42,035 nt of DNA from Micromonospora sp. ALFpr18c (lineage in GTDB: Bacteria > Actinomycetota > Actinomycetes > Mycobacteriales > Micromonosporaceae). Where the stretch lies: positions 1-42,035 of the forward strand of contig NZ_WBKR01000027.1 in NCBI RefSeq assembly GCF_008868155.1, in the 5' to 3' direction. Under the pieces are notes generated by a model. That model was not told the DNA's origin. It did not search any database and saw only the letters and a program-made list of their open reading frames with translations. The translations under genes and the position numbers were made by a program. Below are positions 34,432 through 42,035 of the stretch, one piece after another. The stretch's first letter is position 1, and each line of letters starts with the position of its first letter.

Positions 34432-36264
34432 GTGAAGCCCTACCCCGCGGTGGAGGAGCACGGCCTGATCGGCGATCTGCAGACCGCGGCCCTGATCAGC
34501 GCCGACGGCACGGTCGACTGGTTCTGCGCGCCCCGCTTCGACTCGCCGAGCGTCTTCGGCGCCCTGCTGGATGCCCGCAAGGGCGGCCACTTCCAGCTCG
34601 CCCCGGACGGGGTCGATTACACGAGCAAGCAGCTCTACCTCCCCGGCACGCCGATCCTGATCACCCGCTTCCACGGCGCGGACGGCGTGGGGGAGCTGTT
34701 GGACTTCATGCCCGTCACCGGTGCGCAGGCCACCGACCGGCACCGGTTGATCCGGCTGGTCCGGATGGTCCGGGGCAGCATGCGGTTCCGCGTCGACTGC
34801 CAACCCCGGTTCAACTACGCCCGCGACCCGTACGAGCTTGAGGCCCACCCCGAGGGTGACGTCTTTCGCAGTTCGACCATGAGCCTCACCCTCACCCCGT
34901 TCCGGGACACCAAACGGCTCATCGACGCGCAGGACATCCGCCGCGACGCGGAGGGCCTGTCGTCGCGGTTCACGCTGCAGGCGAACGACATCGGCGGGGT
35001 CGTCCTGGAGACGGCCTGCCCGAACGCGCCCCGCGCGATCAGCACCGAGCAGGCGTGCGCACTGCTCGCCGAGACCCGCGACTTCTGGCGGCGGTGGCTG
35101 GACCGGTCCCACTACACCGGCCGCTGGAGGGAGATGGTCGAGCGGTCCGCGATGACTCTCAAACTGATGACGTACGCCCCGACCGGCGCCCTCGTGGCCG
35201 CGCCCACCGCGGGGCTGCCGGAGCAGGTCGGCGGGCAGCGGAACTGGGACTACCGTTACACCTGGATCCGCGACGCCTCCTTCTCGGTGCACGCGTTGCT
35301 GCGACTGGGCTTCACCGACGAGGCCGCGAAGTATCTGTGCTGGCTCGACGCGCGTATCCGGGACGCCCGCGACGGCGACCTTCCCCTGCAGATCATGTAT
35401 CGGGTCGACGGCTCATCGGACCTTCCCGAGGAGGTGCTGGGCCACCTGGAGGGCTACCGCGGCTCGGCACCCGTACGGATCGGCAACGGCGCGGCGGGCC
35501 AACTGCAACTCGACATCTACGGTGAGGCGCTCAACTCACTGGAACTCGCCGACCGGCACGGGCTGATCGCCCCGTACGAGGGGTGGCGCAAGACGGCGGG
35601 GCTGATGGACTGGCTCTGCGATCACTGGGATCAACCCGAGGACGGCATCTGGGAGACCCGGTCGGGTCGGCAGGACTACACCTACGGACGGATGATGTCC
35701 TGGGTGGCGCTGGACCGGGCCATCCGCCTCGCCCAGCGCCGTGCGCGACCCGGCGACACCACCCGCTGGACGACCGAACGCAACGCCATCTACGAGCAGA
35801 TCATGGCTCGTGGCTTCCACCCGAAGCGTCAGGCGTTCGTGCAGCACTACCAGACCGACATCCTGGACGCCTCGCTCCTCGCGATGTCCGAGCTCGGCCT
35901 CATCGCGCCGACCGACCCGATGTGGGAGTCGACGCTGCGGGCGGTGGACGCCGATCTGGTCTCCGACAGCCTCGTCTACCGCTACGACCCCCGGGCCTCC
36001 CCGGACGGCCTGGCCGGCACCGAGGGCACCTTCAGCATGTGCACCTTCTGGTACGTCCAGGCCCTCGCCCAGTCCGGCCGGATCGACGACGCCCGGCTGA
36101 CCTTCGAGAAGATGCTCACCTACAGCAACCCGCTCGGCCTCTACTCCGAGGAGATCGCCCCCACCGGCGAGCAGATCGGCAACTTCCCGCAGGCGTTCAG
36201 CCACCTCTCGCTGATCAGCACCGCGACCCACCTCGACGAACTGCTCGACGAGCGCCGCCCCTAG
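34432..36264 (+). CDS. GH15 family glucoamylase/trehalase-like enzyme
   Basis: 610 residues. N-terminal beta-sandwich domain (about 1-250, IGDLQTAALISADGTVDWFCAPRFDSPSVFGALLD) and an (alpha/alpha)6 barrel (about 270-605). Catalytic acid is likely Glu in DGIWETRSG and catalytic base Glu in GTEGTFSMCTFWYVQAL; WDYRYTWIRDASFSVHALLRLGF is the typical barrel entrance. Actinobacterial members often act on trehalose or glucosylated compounds. GTG 34432 with GGGAG 5 nt upstream is preferred over GTG 34417. Its stop overlaps the convergent DUF72 stop by 4 bp (CTAG). Confidence 0.93.
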   Translation: MKPYPAVEEHGLIGDLQTAALISADGTVDWFCAPRFDSPSVFGALLDARKGGHFQLAPDGVDYTSKQLYLPGTPILITRFHGADGVGELLDFMPVTGAQATDRHRLIRLVRMVRGSMRFRVDCQPRFNYARDPYELEAHPEGDVFRSSTMSLTLTPFRDTKRLIDAQDIRRDAEGLSSRFTLQANDIGGVVLETACPNAPRAISTEQACALLAETRDFWRRWLDRSHYTGRWREMVERSAMTLKLMTYAPTGALVAAPTAGLPEQVGGQRNWDYRYTWIRDASFSVHALLRLGFTDEAAKYLCWLDARIRDARDGDLPLQIMYRVDGSSDLPEEVLGHLEGYRGSAPVRIGNGAAGQLQLDIYGEALNSLELADRHGLIAPYEGWRKTAGLMDWLCDHWDQPEDGIWETRSGRQDYTYGRMMSWVALDRAIRLAQRRARPGDTTRWTTERNAIYEQIMARGFHPKRQAFVQHYQTDILDASLLAMSELGLIAPTDPMWESTLRAVDADLVSDSLVYRYDPRASPDGLAGTEGTFSMCTFWYVQALAQSGRIDDARLTFEKMLTYSNPLGLYSEEIAPTGEQIGNFPQAFSHLSLISTATHLDELLDERRP

Positions 36265-37112
36265 AAGAGGGTCAACGGCTCGACCGGTACCGGCTCGGGC
36301 AGCGGGTCGAGGCCGGGCACCCGGGCCCGTACCTCGTCGTGGAAACGGCGGGCGAGCACCGGCGCGTCGGCGTTGTCCGGGGTGTGCACGAACACCGTCG
36401 GCGAGCGCCCCTCCCGCAGCCAGTCGGCGGTGACGTCGACCCAGCGCTGCCACCCCTCGACCGTCCGGGTGGTGTCGTCGCGGCCGAGGTAGCGGACGAT
36501 CGGCCGGTCGGTCAGCGCCACCGACCGCTGCGGCACACGCGGCTTCTTCATCCAGGCGTCCCGTTCCGCGTCGCTGGTCGGAGGGGTGGTGAAGAACGCG
36601 GTGGTGTCGAACGGGATCCACCCGGCGTCCGCCTCGCCGAGGGTCTGTTCGAGGAGCCGGATCGCGCGGGAATCGGTGAAGAACGCCGGGTGGCGGACCT
36701 CCACGGCGTACCGGTGGGATCGGGGGAGTTGGCCGAGGAAGCGGCTCAGGGTCGGGACGTCGGCGGGAGAGAACGAGCCGGGCAACTGGACCCAGAGGGC
36801 ATGGGTACGCGGACCGAGCGGCTCGATGGCGTCCAGGAACGCGCGCAGCGGCTCGTCGGTGCCGGTGAGCCGGCGCTCATGCGTGACGACCCTGGGAAGT
36901 TTGAGGACGAAGCGGAAACCCGGATCGGTCTGCGCGGCCCACGAGGCGACGGTTTCCCGGGTCGGTGTGGCGTAGAACGTGGTGTTTCCCTCCACCGCGT
37001 CGCACCAGCCCGCGTAGTGCCGCAGTCGCTCCTGTGGTGCGAGCGGATGCGCCAGCAGCCGGCCCTGCCACGCCCGGTGGGTCCACATCGCGCATCCCAC
37101 GGCTAGCCGCAC
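36261..37112 (-). CDS. DUF72 (YecE-like) protein
   Basis: 283 residues. LAVGCAMWTHRAWQGRLLAH, GWCDAVEGNTTFYATPTRETVASWAAQT, FRFVLKLPRVVTHERRL and VFVHTPDNADAPVLARRF show the TIM-barrel DUF72 family, function unknown. The GTG at 37112 has GGAGGGAGGG 7-10 nt upstream, decisive against the longer frame from 37214. Convergent with GH15 by a 4-bp overlap. Confidence 0.92.
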   Translation of the reverse strand: MRLAVGCAMWTHRAWQGRLLAHPLAPQERLRHYAGWCDAVEGNTTFYATPTRETVASWAAQTDPGFRFVLKLPRVVTHERRLTGTDEPLRAFLDAIEPLGPRTHALWVQLPGSFSPADVPTLSRFLGQLPRSHRYAVEVRHPAFFTDSRAIRLLEQTLGEADAGWIPFDTTAFFTTPPTSDAERDAWMKKPRVPQRSVALTDRPIVRYLGRDDTTRTVEGWQRWVDVTADWLREGRSPTVFVHTPDNADAPVLARRFHDEVRARVPGLDPLPEPVPVEPLTLF

Positions 37113-37212
37113 GACCGCCCTCCCTCCGCCGCACCGGGCCCCGGCCGGAGCCCACGGTATACGCGCGCCGGCAACGACGGCAGCGGCGGTGTGGCAGGTA
37201 GGGTCGCACGCC

Positions 37213-38223
37213 ATGCGCCTGCTGTTCGCGAGCCTCGCGTCCGTCGGTCACACGTATCCGTTGATCCCGCTGGCGGTCGCCGCTCGGGACGCCGGTCACG
37301 AGGTGCACTTCGCCGCCGGTCCGGCGGTGCACGCGCCGCTGGCCGCGAACGGCCTGCGGCCGTTCCGACCCGGCGACGCCTTCTACGAGGTGTACGCCGA
37401 GGATCTGGAACCCGAACTGGCCCGGCTGCGCCCGGATCTGGTGGTGCACGAGTGGGGGCTGCCGGGGGCGGCCATTGCGGCTCGGCGGGCCGGCATACCC
37501 GGCATCTGGCACGGGTTCGGCCGGCTGTTCCCCGACGACATCGGCCTCGAACCGCCCACGAAAAACCCCGAGGTCGCCGGTCGAGCGCACCTCGACATCT
37601 GCCCTCCCTCGTTGCAGGACAAGGGCTTCGTCGCCACGCAACGGCGCATCGAGCTGCGACCCGTCCCGTTCTCGCCGTCGGGTCCGCTGCCCCCGTCCGC
37701 CGCTCGTGACGGCTCCCGACCGCTGGTCTATCTGACGCTCGGTACGGCGTTCGGCACGTCGGAGCTGCTGACCACGGTCATCGCCGGACTGGCGGCGCTG
37801 GGCGCCCAGGTGGTGGTCGCCGCTGGTCGGGTGGCGCCGGAGGAGCTTGGCGAGATTCCCGACCACGTGACGGTGCATCGATGGCTGCCGCAGGCGGAGT
37901 TGTTGTCGCAGGTGGACCTCGTCGTGCACCACGGCGGTAGCGGCACGACCCTCAGCGCGCTCGCGGTGGGCGTACCGCAGCTGATGCTGCCGCAGGGCAC
38001 CGACCAGTTCGCCAACGCCGACGCGGTGACCGCCGCGGGCGCCGCCCTGCGGCTGCTGCCTGCCGAGGTGCGTCCGGGTGCCGTGGCCGAGCAGGCGCGC
38101 AGGCTGCTGCCGCGTGACGGCGAGCACCGCGACGCCGCCCGCGCGCTCGCCGAGGAGATCGCCGCCATGCCCTCCCCGGCGACGGTCGCGCACCACCTGC
38201 CGGAGTACGCCGCGGCCGCCTGA
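37213..38223 (+). CDS. GT1/MGT-type glycosyltransferase
   Basis: 336 residues, two-domain GT-B fold. N-terminal LLFASLASVGHTYPLIPLAVAARDAGHEVHFA; C-terminal donor site HRWLPQAELLSQVDLVVHHGGSGTTLSALAVGVPQLMLPQGTDQFANA, the UGT/macrolide-GT signature. It transfers a sugar from a nucleotide donor to a small molecule, as in antibiotic tailoring or detoxification; no biosynthetic cluster is near. The ATG 37213 has AGGTAGGG upstream. It runs divergently from the DUF72 gene with about 100 bp between. Confidence 0.92.
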   Translation: MRLLFASLASVGHTYPLIPLAVAARDAGHEVHFAAGPAVHAPLAANGLRPFRPGDAFYEVYAEDLEPELARLRPDLVVHEWGLPGAAIAARRAGIPGIWHGFGRLFPDDIGLEPPTKNPEVAGRAHLDICPPSLQDKGFVATQRRIELRPVPFSPSGPLPPSAARDGSRPLVYLTLGTAFGTSELLTTVIAGLAALGAQVVVAAGRVAPEELGEIPDHVTVHRWLPQAELLSQVDLVVHHGGSGTTLSALAVGVPQLMLPQGTDQFANADAVTAAGAALRLLPAEVRPGAVAEQARRLLPRDGEHRDAARALAEEIAAMPSPATVAHHLPEYAAAA

Positions 38224-38233
38224 ACCCCAGTCG

Positions 38234-38295
38234 TGATCACGTCATGCTCAGCAGTCCCCTCGGGCCGTCCCCCGCTGCTGAGCGTCAAGTGATCA
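38234..38295 (+). terminator. Long imperfect hairpin after glycosyltransferase
   Basis: 21-nt arms (38234-38254 with 38275-38295) share GCTCAGCAG/CTGCTGAGC and TGATCAC/GTGATCA with four mismatched positions between, and a 20-nt loop. It may be a terminator or a dispersed repeat. Confidence 0.5.
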
Positions 38296-38309
38296 TCGCG
38301 GGATCGATC

Positions 38310-38326
38310 GTCAACTTACGGTTGAC
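38310..38326. promoter_or_regulatory. Operator copy 1 upstream of Clp-N gene
   Basis: GTCAACTTACGGTTGAC: 6-bp perfect arms GTCAAC/GTTGAC with 5-nt centre. Copy 2 differs by one base in the centre and begins 29 bp downstream. Confidence 0.6.
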
Positions 38327-38338
38327 GTAAGCGCACGC

Positions 38339-38355
38339 GTCAACTTATGGTTGAC
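38339..38355. promoter_or_regulatory. Operator copy 2, overlapping the start region of Clp-N gene
   Basis: GTCAACTTATGGTTGAC ends 2 bp before the ATG at 38358, in the place of the ribosome site. No other Shine-Dalgarno is visible, so bound protein could block both transcription and translation. Confidence 0.6.
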
Positions 38356-38357
38356 GC

Positions 38358-39086
38358 ATGACGGAACCCATCCAGATCGGCAACACGATCAAGCTCGACG
38401 ACCTCATCCAGGCCATCAAGAAGGCGCACACCGACGCCCTCGACCAGCTCACCGACGCGGTCCTCGCCGCCGATCACCTCGGCGAGGTCGCCGACCACCT
38501 GATCGGGCACTTCGTCGACCAGGCGCGGCGCTCGGGTGCCTCCTGGACCGACATCGGCCGCAGCATGGGAGTCACCAAGCAGGCCGCCCAGAAGCGCTTC
38601 GTGCCGAAGGCGACCGACGCGGCGGCGCTCGACCCGAACGCCGGCTTCGGCCGCTTCACCCCCCGGGCCCGCAACGTGGTGATGGCCTCGCAGGAGGAGG
38701 CCCGGGCCGCCGGGCAGGCCGAGATCGGCCCGGAGCACCTGGTGCTGGGCCTGCTGGCCGAGCCGGAAGGGCTGGCCGCCAGGGTGATGACCGATCGCGG
38801 CGCCACCCCGGAGGCGGTACGGGAGGCGGTGGGCGCGGCCCTCCCGCCGCCGGCCGACCAGGTCCCGGACCTCATCCCGTACGACGCGCGCGGCAAGAAG
38901 GCCCTGGAGCTGACCTTCCGGGAGGCGCTGCGCCTCGGGCACAACTACATCGGCACCGAGCACATCCTGCTCGCCCTGCTGGAGCAGGAGGACGGCACGG
39001 GTGTGCTCACCGACCTCGGCCTGAGCAAGGAGACCGTCGAGGCCGACCTGTCCGCCGCCCTCGCCGCCGCAGTCGGGCAGGAGTGA
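38358..39086 (+). CDS. HTH protein with Clp N-terminal repeats
   Basis: 242 residues. N-terminal part (about 1-85) has a helix-turn-helix-like segment (GASWTDIGRSMGVTKQAAQKRF) after an acidic helical stretch. The C-terminal part (about 97-240) has two Clp-N repeats (FTPRARNVVMASQEEARAAG...GPEHLVLGLL and LTFREALRLGHNYIGTEHILLALL) as found at the front of ClpA/ClpC, without any ATPase domain. It could be a regulator that senses ClpC substrates or adaptors. Twin palindromes directly upstream suggest autoregulation through its own HTH. Confident on domains, not on role. Confidence 0.88.
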   Translation: MTEPIQIGNTIKLDDLIQAIKKAHTDALDQLTDAVLAADHLGEVADHLIGHFVDQARRSGASWTDIGRSMGVTKQAAQKRFVPKATDAAALDPNAGFGRFTPRARNVVMASQEEARAAGQAEIGPEHLVLGLLAEPEGLAARVMTDRGATPEAVREAVGAALPPPADQVPDLIPYDARGKKALELTFREALRLGHNYIGTEHILLALLEQEDGTGVLTDLGLSKETVEADLSAALAAAVGQE

Positions 39087-39095
39087 CCCGTCGGG

Positions 39096-39614
39096 TCAGG
39101 AGACCCCGGGGAAGCCGTAACGCAGGGCGTGCTCCGGATCGGCCGGGTCGATCTGGCGCACGCCCGCGTCGGCGAGCCGCTTGTTGACCTCGTCGAGCTG
39201 GTCGCGCACCAGCCGGGCCTCCTCCTCGGTGACCCGGCCCCGGTGCGGCTTGCCGGCGTGCTCCAGCGTGCCGTAGTCGAATTTCTCAGCGCTCTTGCGG
39301 GCCTTGGGCGGGCGGACCCGCTCGGCCGTCTTCAGCAACTGCGCCATGGGCACGTCGGTGGCCATCGCGTCGAACTCGCTGGCGGTCAACACCACCCGAC
39401 GCGGCTCGCCACCACCGTGGCGGTCGTAGATCTCGACCACGGCCACGTCCAGGGCCGCGTCGTCGATGTTCTCCACCTCGGCGGGGGTGGCGTCCAACTG
39501 CACAGGCCCGGCGACCAGGTCCGGGTGCTCCAGGACGACGACCCGCACCGCCTCGTCGTCCTGCTGCAGAACGGTGCCGGTGAAGTCGGAGACGTGGATC
39601 GTCTTCTTGCCCAT
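39096..39614 (-). CDS. Conserved hypothetical cytoplasmic protein
   Basis: 172 residues, acidic. MGKKTIHVSDFTGTVLQQ, AVVEIYDRHGGGEPRRVVLTASEFDAM, PPKARKSAEKFDYGTLEHAGKPHRGRVTEEEARLVRDQLDEVN, ending with HALRYGF. No family recognised; the N-terminal start slightly recalls small nucleoid proteins (Lsr2) and the middle KARKSAEKFDYG is typical of actinobacterial uncharacterised families. ATG 39614 has AGGAGAAG about 9 nt upstream; the longer frame lacks this. Convergent with the Clp-N gene (9-bp gap). Confidence 0.82.
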   Translation of the reverse strand: MGKKTIHVSDFTGTVLQQDDEAVRVVVLEHPDLVAGPVQLDATPAEVENIDDAALDVAVVEIYDRHGGGEPRRVVLTASEFDAMATDVPMAQLLKTAERVRPPKARKSAEKFDYGTLEHAGKPHRGRVTEEEARLVRDQLDEVNKRLADAGVRQIDPADPEHALRYGFPGVS

Positions 39615-39722
39615 GCGCGGAGCTTCTCCTGTCGTAGGCCGGATGCCGGACCACAAGAAATTACCCGACAGGTGTGCGAATGCCGCCGCTGGACCTCCGC
39701 CGGTGTGTCGTCCGGCGCGAAC

Positions 39723-39869
39723 TCAGAGACTGCCCGTCGGCGCCACCCACTCGGTGGGCTGGCCGGTGACGGCGCTGATCCGGTCGTAGTCGGCGTCGTA
39801 GTGCAGCACGGTTGCGCCGTGCTCCTCCGCGGTCGCTGCGATGTAGGACGTTGGTGCGTCAGCGCGTGT
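39723..39869 (-). pseudogene. C-terminal remnant of a VapC/PIN toxin
   Basis: 49 in-frame codons before the TGA at 39723 read ...[41 protein letters not shown], which is the C-terminal third of VapC-type PIN-domain RNases (LHYDxDFDRIAxVTGQ is typical). A stop at 39870 and the lack of N-terminal DxS and acidic residues show that the front is missing. No VapB antitoxin remains nearby. Confidence 0.65.
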
Positions 39870-40025
39870 TCAGGCCGTGCCTGCCGGAGCTGCCGACGGG
39901 CAGCCTGTTCACCGTGGCCCACGACATGCCGTCACCCGTCTCGCGAGGTCCCCGGTGGCGCGGTTGGGCCGGGCCTGCACCTGGCCGCCTGGCTCGGGCA
40001 GTGGCCGGCCGGGCCGGGCCTGCAC

Positions 40026-40616
40026 GTGGTCGGCTCACACCGCCGGGCCAGGCCGGCCTGGGACGGTCGACTGCGCCCGGCGCTCGCCGTGGACACCGGA
40101 CGCAGCGGGGTGCTCTCCGTGGCGCCGGACCGGGTGGCCGCGATCCGCGCACTGGCGCACGACGCACCGGACCGGTTGCTCGCCGCGCTGCCGGAGGCCG
40201 TCGGGCGGCCCGAGTTCTGCCTGCACGACGGGCCGTTCCGGTGGAGTGTGGCACCCGCGCCGCTGCCCGACGTGGGGGAGTGGACCGCGTCCACCGCCCC
40301 CGGACTGCCACCCTGGCTGCGACTGTTCGACCGGCCGGTGCTGGTGGTGCGCGACGCGGACGGCACCTACCTGGCCGGGGCCGGCATCAAGCGGCACGAC
40401 GCGTACGGGCACGAGCTGGCCATCGGCACCGTGCCGGCCGCGCGGGGTCGTGGCCTCGCCCGCCGGTTGGTGGCGCAGGCGGCGCGGCGGGTGCTCGACG
40501 AGGGCGCGGTGCCCACCTACCTGCACGAGTGGGACAACGTGGCCTCGGCCCGGGTCGCCGAGGCGGCGGGTTTCCCGGACCGGGGTTGGCGCGCGTACGG
40601 GGTCTATCCGCGCTGA
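40026..40616 (+). CDS. GNAT acetyltransferase, 5' end probably lost
   Basis: The reading frame carries a GNAT domain near its C-terminal half: YLAGAGIKRHDAYGHELAIGTVPAARGRGLARRLVAQAARRVLDEG, with the acetyl-CoA loop R-G-R-G-L-A and VASARVAEAAGF. An upstream part (LAAWLGQWPAGPGLHVVGSHRR) reads like real protein back to about 39955, but no ATG, GTG or TTG lies there in frame. The first is GTG 40026, giving 196 residues. Two 15-bp direct repeats (39966-39980 and 40011-40025) abut it, 45 bp apart in frame. The gene may be truncated at its junction with the VapC remnant. Confidence 0.6.
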   Translation: MVGSHRRARPAWDGRLRPALAVDTGRSGVLSVAPDRVAAIRALAHDAPDRLLAALPEAVGRPEFCLHDGPFRWSVAPAPLPDVGEWTASTAPGLPPWLRLFDRPVLVVRDADGTYLAGAGIKRHDAYGHELAIGTVPAARGRGLARRLVAQAARRVLDEGAVPTYLHEWDNVASARVAEAAGFPDRGWRAYGVYPR

Positions 40617-40634
40617 CGCCCGACCCTCGTCGGC

Positions 40635-40670
40635 GCGGACCGTGGATCCCGGGCCGGATCCACGGTCCGC
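40635..40670. terminator. Strong hairpin after acetyltransferase
   Basis: A perfect 15-bp stem (40635-40649 with 40656-40670) and 6-nt loop begin 18 bp after the acetyltransferase stop. The remaining 170 bp to the TetR gene end show nothing I can identify. Confidence 0.75.
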
Positions 40671-40840
40671 AACCTCCCCCCAGGTCCCGGTTTCGGGCGA
40701 CCGTCCACGCACGGGGCGGGCCGGTTCGTGCCGATCACGCTACGTATCGAGCAAGCGCGGTGCAAGGTGCGAGCTGTCGGTTCGGAGTGTCTAATAGTGG
40801 ACTTGACCTGCGGCTGAGCTGGCAGAGGATGCCGGTCGGG

Positions 40841-41539
40841 TCAGTGACGTAGCGTGCGGATCAGGTCGAGGACCTGCCGGGTCACCGGGCGCAGGAGCCG
40901 GAGCCGGGACAGCGCCACGAGTCGGTCGATCAGGGGAACGGCGCCGTCGATCAACTGCCGGGTCTTGGTCTGCCCGGGCGACCGGTCGTGCACCCAGTAC
41001 AGGATCACCCCCATGTACGCGAGCCAGAGCAGCTCGGGCAACTGCGGGCGCAGATCGGCGTCGACCTTGGCGGTCGAGCCCGTCAGCACCTCGGCGAAGA
41101 GGTCGATGGCGGCCTGCCGGGGGCCGGACGACTCCGCGGAGAACGGGCTGAGCGGGGATGTCGGCTCCGCCGCCGTCTTGAAGAAGGTCGCCGCGAACTC
41201 GTGCGACGGCGTGAGCACGTCGATCCCCGCGTGCAGCACCCCGGCCAGCCGGGCGCCGAACGCCTCCTCCCGGTCGAGCACGGGTTGCGCGGCGGCCCGG
41301 TGCTCGACCTGGGACTGGGCGTAGAACTCCTGGATCAGGTGGTCCTTGGAGCCGAAGTAGTAGTAGGCGTTGCCGACCGCCACGCCGGCCTCCTGCGCGA
41401 TCGCCCGCATGGTGGTCTGGGCGTAACCGCGCTCGCGGAACAGCCGCATCGCGGTGTCCCTGATCAGCTGCCGGGTCTGCTCGCCTCGGGCGGTGGCAGG
41501 GTCACCCGCAGTGGTCGTCGGCGCAGGTTGGTCGGTCAT
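40841..41539 (-). CDS. TetR-family transcriptional regulator
   Basis: 232 residues. The N-terminal HTH (about 22-70: LIRDTAMRLFRERGYAQTTMRAIAQEAGVAVGNAYYYFGSKDHL) is typical of TetR. The ligand domain (about 85-230) is helical; DLRPQLPELLWLAYMGVILYWVHD is characteristic of one TetR C-terminal subclass. ATG 41539 lies 38 bp inside the end of the DCC gene, in another frame. It likely regulates its own operon; ligand unknown. Confidence 0.92.
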   Translation of the reverse strand: MTDQPAPTTTAGDPATARGEQTRQLIRDTAMRLFRERGYAQTTMRAIAQEAGVAVGNAYYYFGSKDHLIQEFYAQSQVEHRAAAQPVLDREEAFGARLAGVLHAGIDVLTPSHEFAATFFKTAAEPTSPLSPFSAESSGPRQAAIDLFAEVLTGSTAKVDADLRPQLPELLWLAYMGVILYWVHDRSPGQTKTRQLIDGAVPLIDRLVALSRLRLLRPVTRQVLDLIRTLRH

Positions 41540-41996
41540 CGGGGCCACCGTATCCCGCCAGTTCGTCCGTCGGCTCGGCCCACGGGTCGCGAACCCGTTC
41601 CCGGATCGCCGAGGCGGCCGCCACCACCTGCCGGGCGAGCGGCATCAGGTGGGGGCGGGCCAACCGCTCGGCCGCGGCGCGGTGGTCGGCCAGCGCCCAG
41701 AGGCAGGCGAACCAGGCGCCGTCGCCCGCGTACACCTCGCCGGTGTCGGCGATGACGGTGAGGTCGCGCAGCGTCGCGTCGTGGTCCAGGCCGGGGAAGC
41801 GCCGCCGCGCTTCGGCCGACCCGGCCGGCACGAACTCCAGGGGTACGAGCTGGGCGCGCGACGCCAGCCATCGGCGGGCGGCCCGACAGAGCGGGCAGCT
41901 CGCGTCGAACAGGACCGTGAACCCCCGGATCCCACCGCCCCCGTGAGCGGTGGGATCCGGGAGCCGGCCGACGCCGTCGGTCGGTGGCACGGTCAT
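41502..41996 (-). CDS. DCC-family thiol-disulfide protein (DUF393)
   Basis: 164 residues. FTVLFDASCPLCRAARRWLASR carries the DxxCxxC motif that names the family; WFACLWALADHRAAAERLA follows. Members are thioredoxin-like with no assigned partner. The first 25 residues are variable and include a 12-bp DNA hairpin (41927-41938 with 41947-41958). ATG 41996 overlaps a probable upstream stop (ATGA). The gene overlaps the TetR gene by 38 bp, so they are co-transcribed. Confidence 0.88.
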   Translation of the reverse strand: MTVPPTDGVGRLPDPTAHGGGGIRGFTVLFDASCPLCRAARRWLASRAQLVPLEFVPAGSAEARRRFPGLDHDATLRDLTVIADTGEVYAGDGAWFACLWALADHRAAAERLARPHLMPLARQVVAAASAIRERVRDPWAEPTDELAGYGGPDDRPTCADDHCG

Positions 41997-42035
41997 CGGG
42001 TCGGTGCTGGACCGGTCGGCCCGGTGCCCGGCTGG
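41993..42035 (-). CDS. Partial 3' end of an upstream gene
   Basis: In the frame of a TGA overlapping the DCC start, the last 13 codons before the window edge read QPGTGPTGPAPTR. Pro/Thr/Gly-rich tails like this are common in actinobacterial proteins. Only position and the ATGA overlap support it. Confidence 0.25.
   Translation of the reverse strand, partial: QPGTGPTGPAPTR

Noticed and set aside
38224..38357. CRISPR-like repeats upstream of the Clp-N gene
   Set aside because: Only two 17-bp palindromic units are present with a 12-bp gap; this fits an operator pair, not an array.
40671..40840. Small gene or RNA between the acetyltransferase terminator and the TetR gene
   Set aside because: No ribosome site with a plausible frame and no convincing RNA fold was seen.

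Overview
The window is very GC-rich actinobacterial DNA. Strong G/C bias at third codon positions, many GTG starts, secreted proteins with mycelial-actinomycete architectures (RICIN lectin, DUF1996, YkuD-type L,D-transpeptidases) and GT87, MctP-like and DUF3311 genes fit a Micromonospora-like member of the Micromonosporaceae. No phage, integrase, transposase, rRNA or CRISPR array is visible.

Layout. 83-5637: a copper-handling locus. One arm (minus) runs ECF sigma factor, MauE-like membrane protein, DsbA-like thioredoxin and a five-helix membrane protein. The divergent arm (plus) carries a CopC-CopD fusion and a YcnI-like (DUF1775) protein. 5788-8794: a membrane protein, a GT87 mannosyltransferase-like protein and oligoribonuclease. 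8899-12146: tRNA-His, two tandem lipoprotein L,D-transpeptidases and tRNA-Lys(CTT). 12262-22051: a secretion and carbohydrate segment with a 1040-residue secreted protein of unknown function, an MctP-like symporter with its DUF3311 partner, a CBM6-like gene remnant, a secreted beta-helix/RICIN protein and a DUF1996 protein. A second, nearly identical tRNA-Lys(CTT) lies at 22556-22631, so this segment sits between two 111-bp direct repeats.

22799-29372 is accessory: a DUF4326 protein, an unrecognised protein with a C/H cluster and a DWE motif, a YdcF-like protein, an XRE/TPR regulator, a divergent chain of tiny genes linked by 4-nt stop/start overlaps, a truncated P-loop kinase, a lipoprotein, and a complete kinase 43/49 identical to the truncated one over its N-terminus. 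29387-39614 is more ordinary: aldo/keto reductase with divergent AraC regulator, two VOC proteins, a UvrA-like ATPase without the UvrB-binding insertion, a GH15 enzyme, DUF72, a glycosyltransferase and an HTH/Clp-N protein behind two copies of a 17-bp palindrome. 39723-40616 joins a VapC C-terminal remnant (minus) to an acetyltransferase lacking a normal start (plus). The right end has a TetR regulator and a DCC-family thiol protein.

Most worth following up: the 1040-residue secreted protein, whose hydrophobic segment followed by a long amphipathic helix resembles helical pore-forming toxins; the coupled small-ORF chain with its hairpin leader; three copper-locus proteins that would each begin with histidine after signal cleavage; and the twin operator at the Clp-N gene. 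All positions come from reading the sequence; family names rest on motif recognition, not on database searches.
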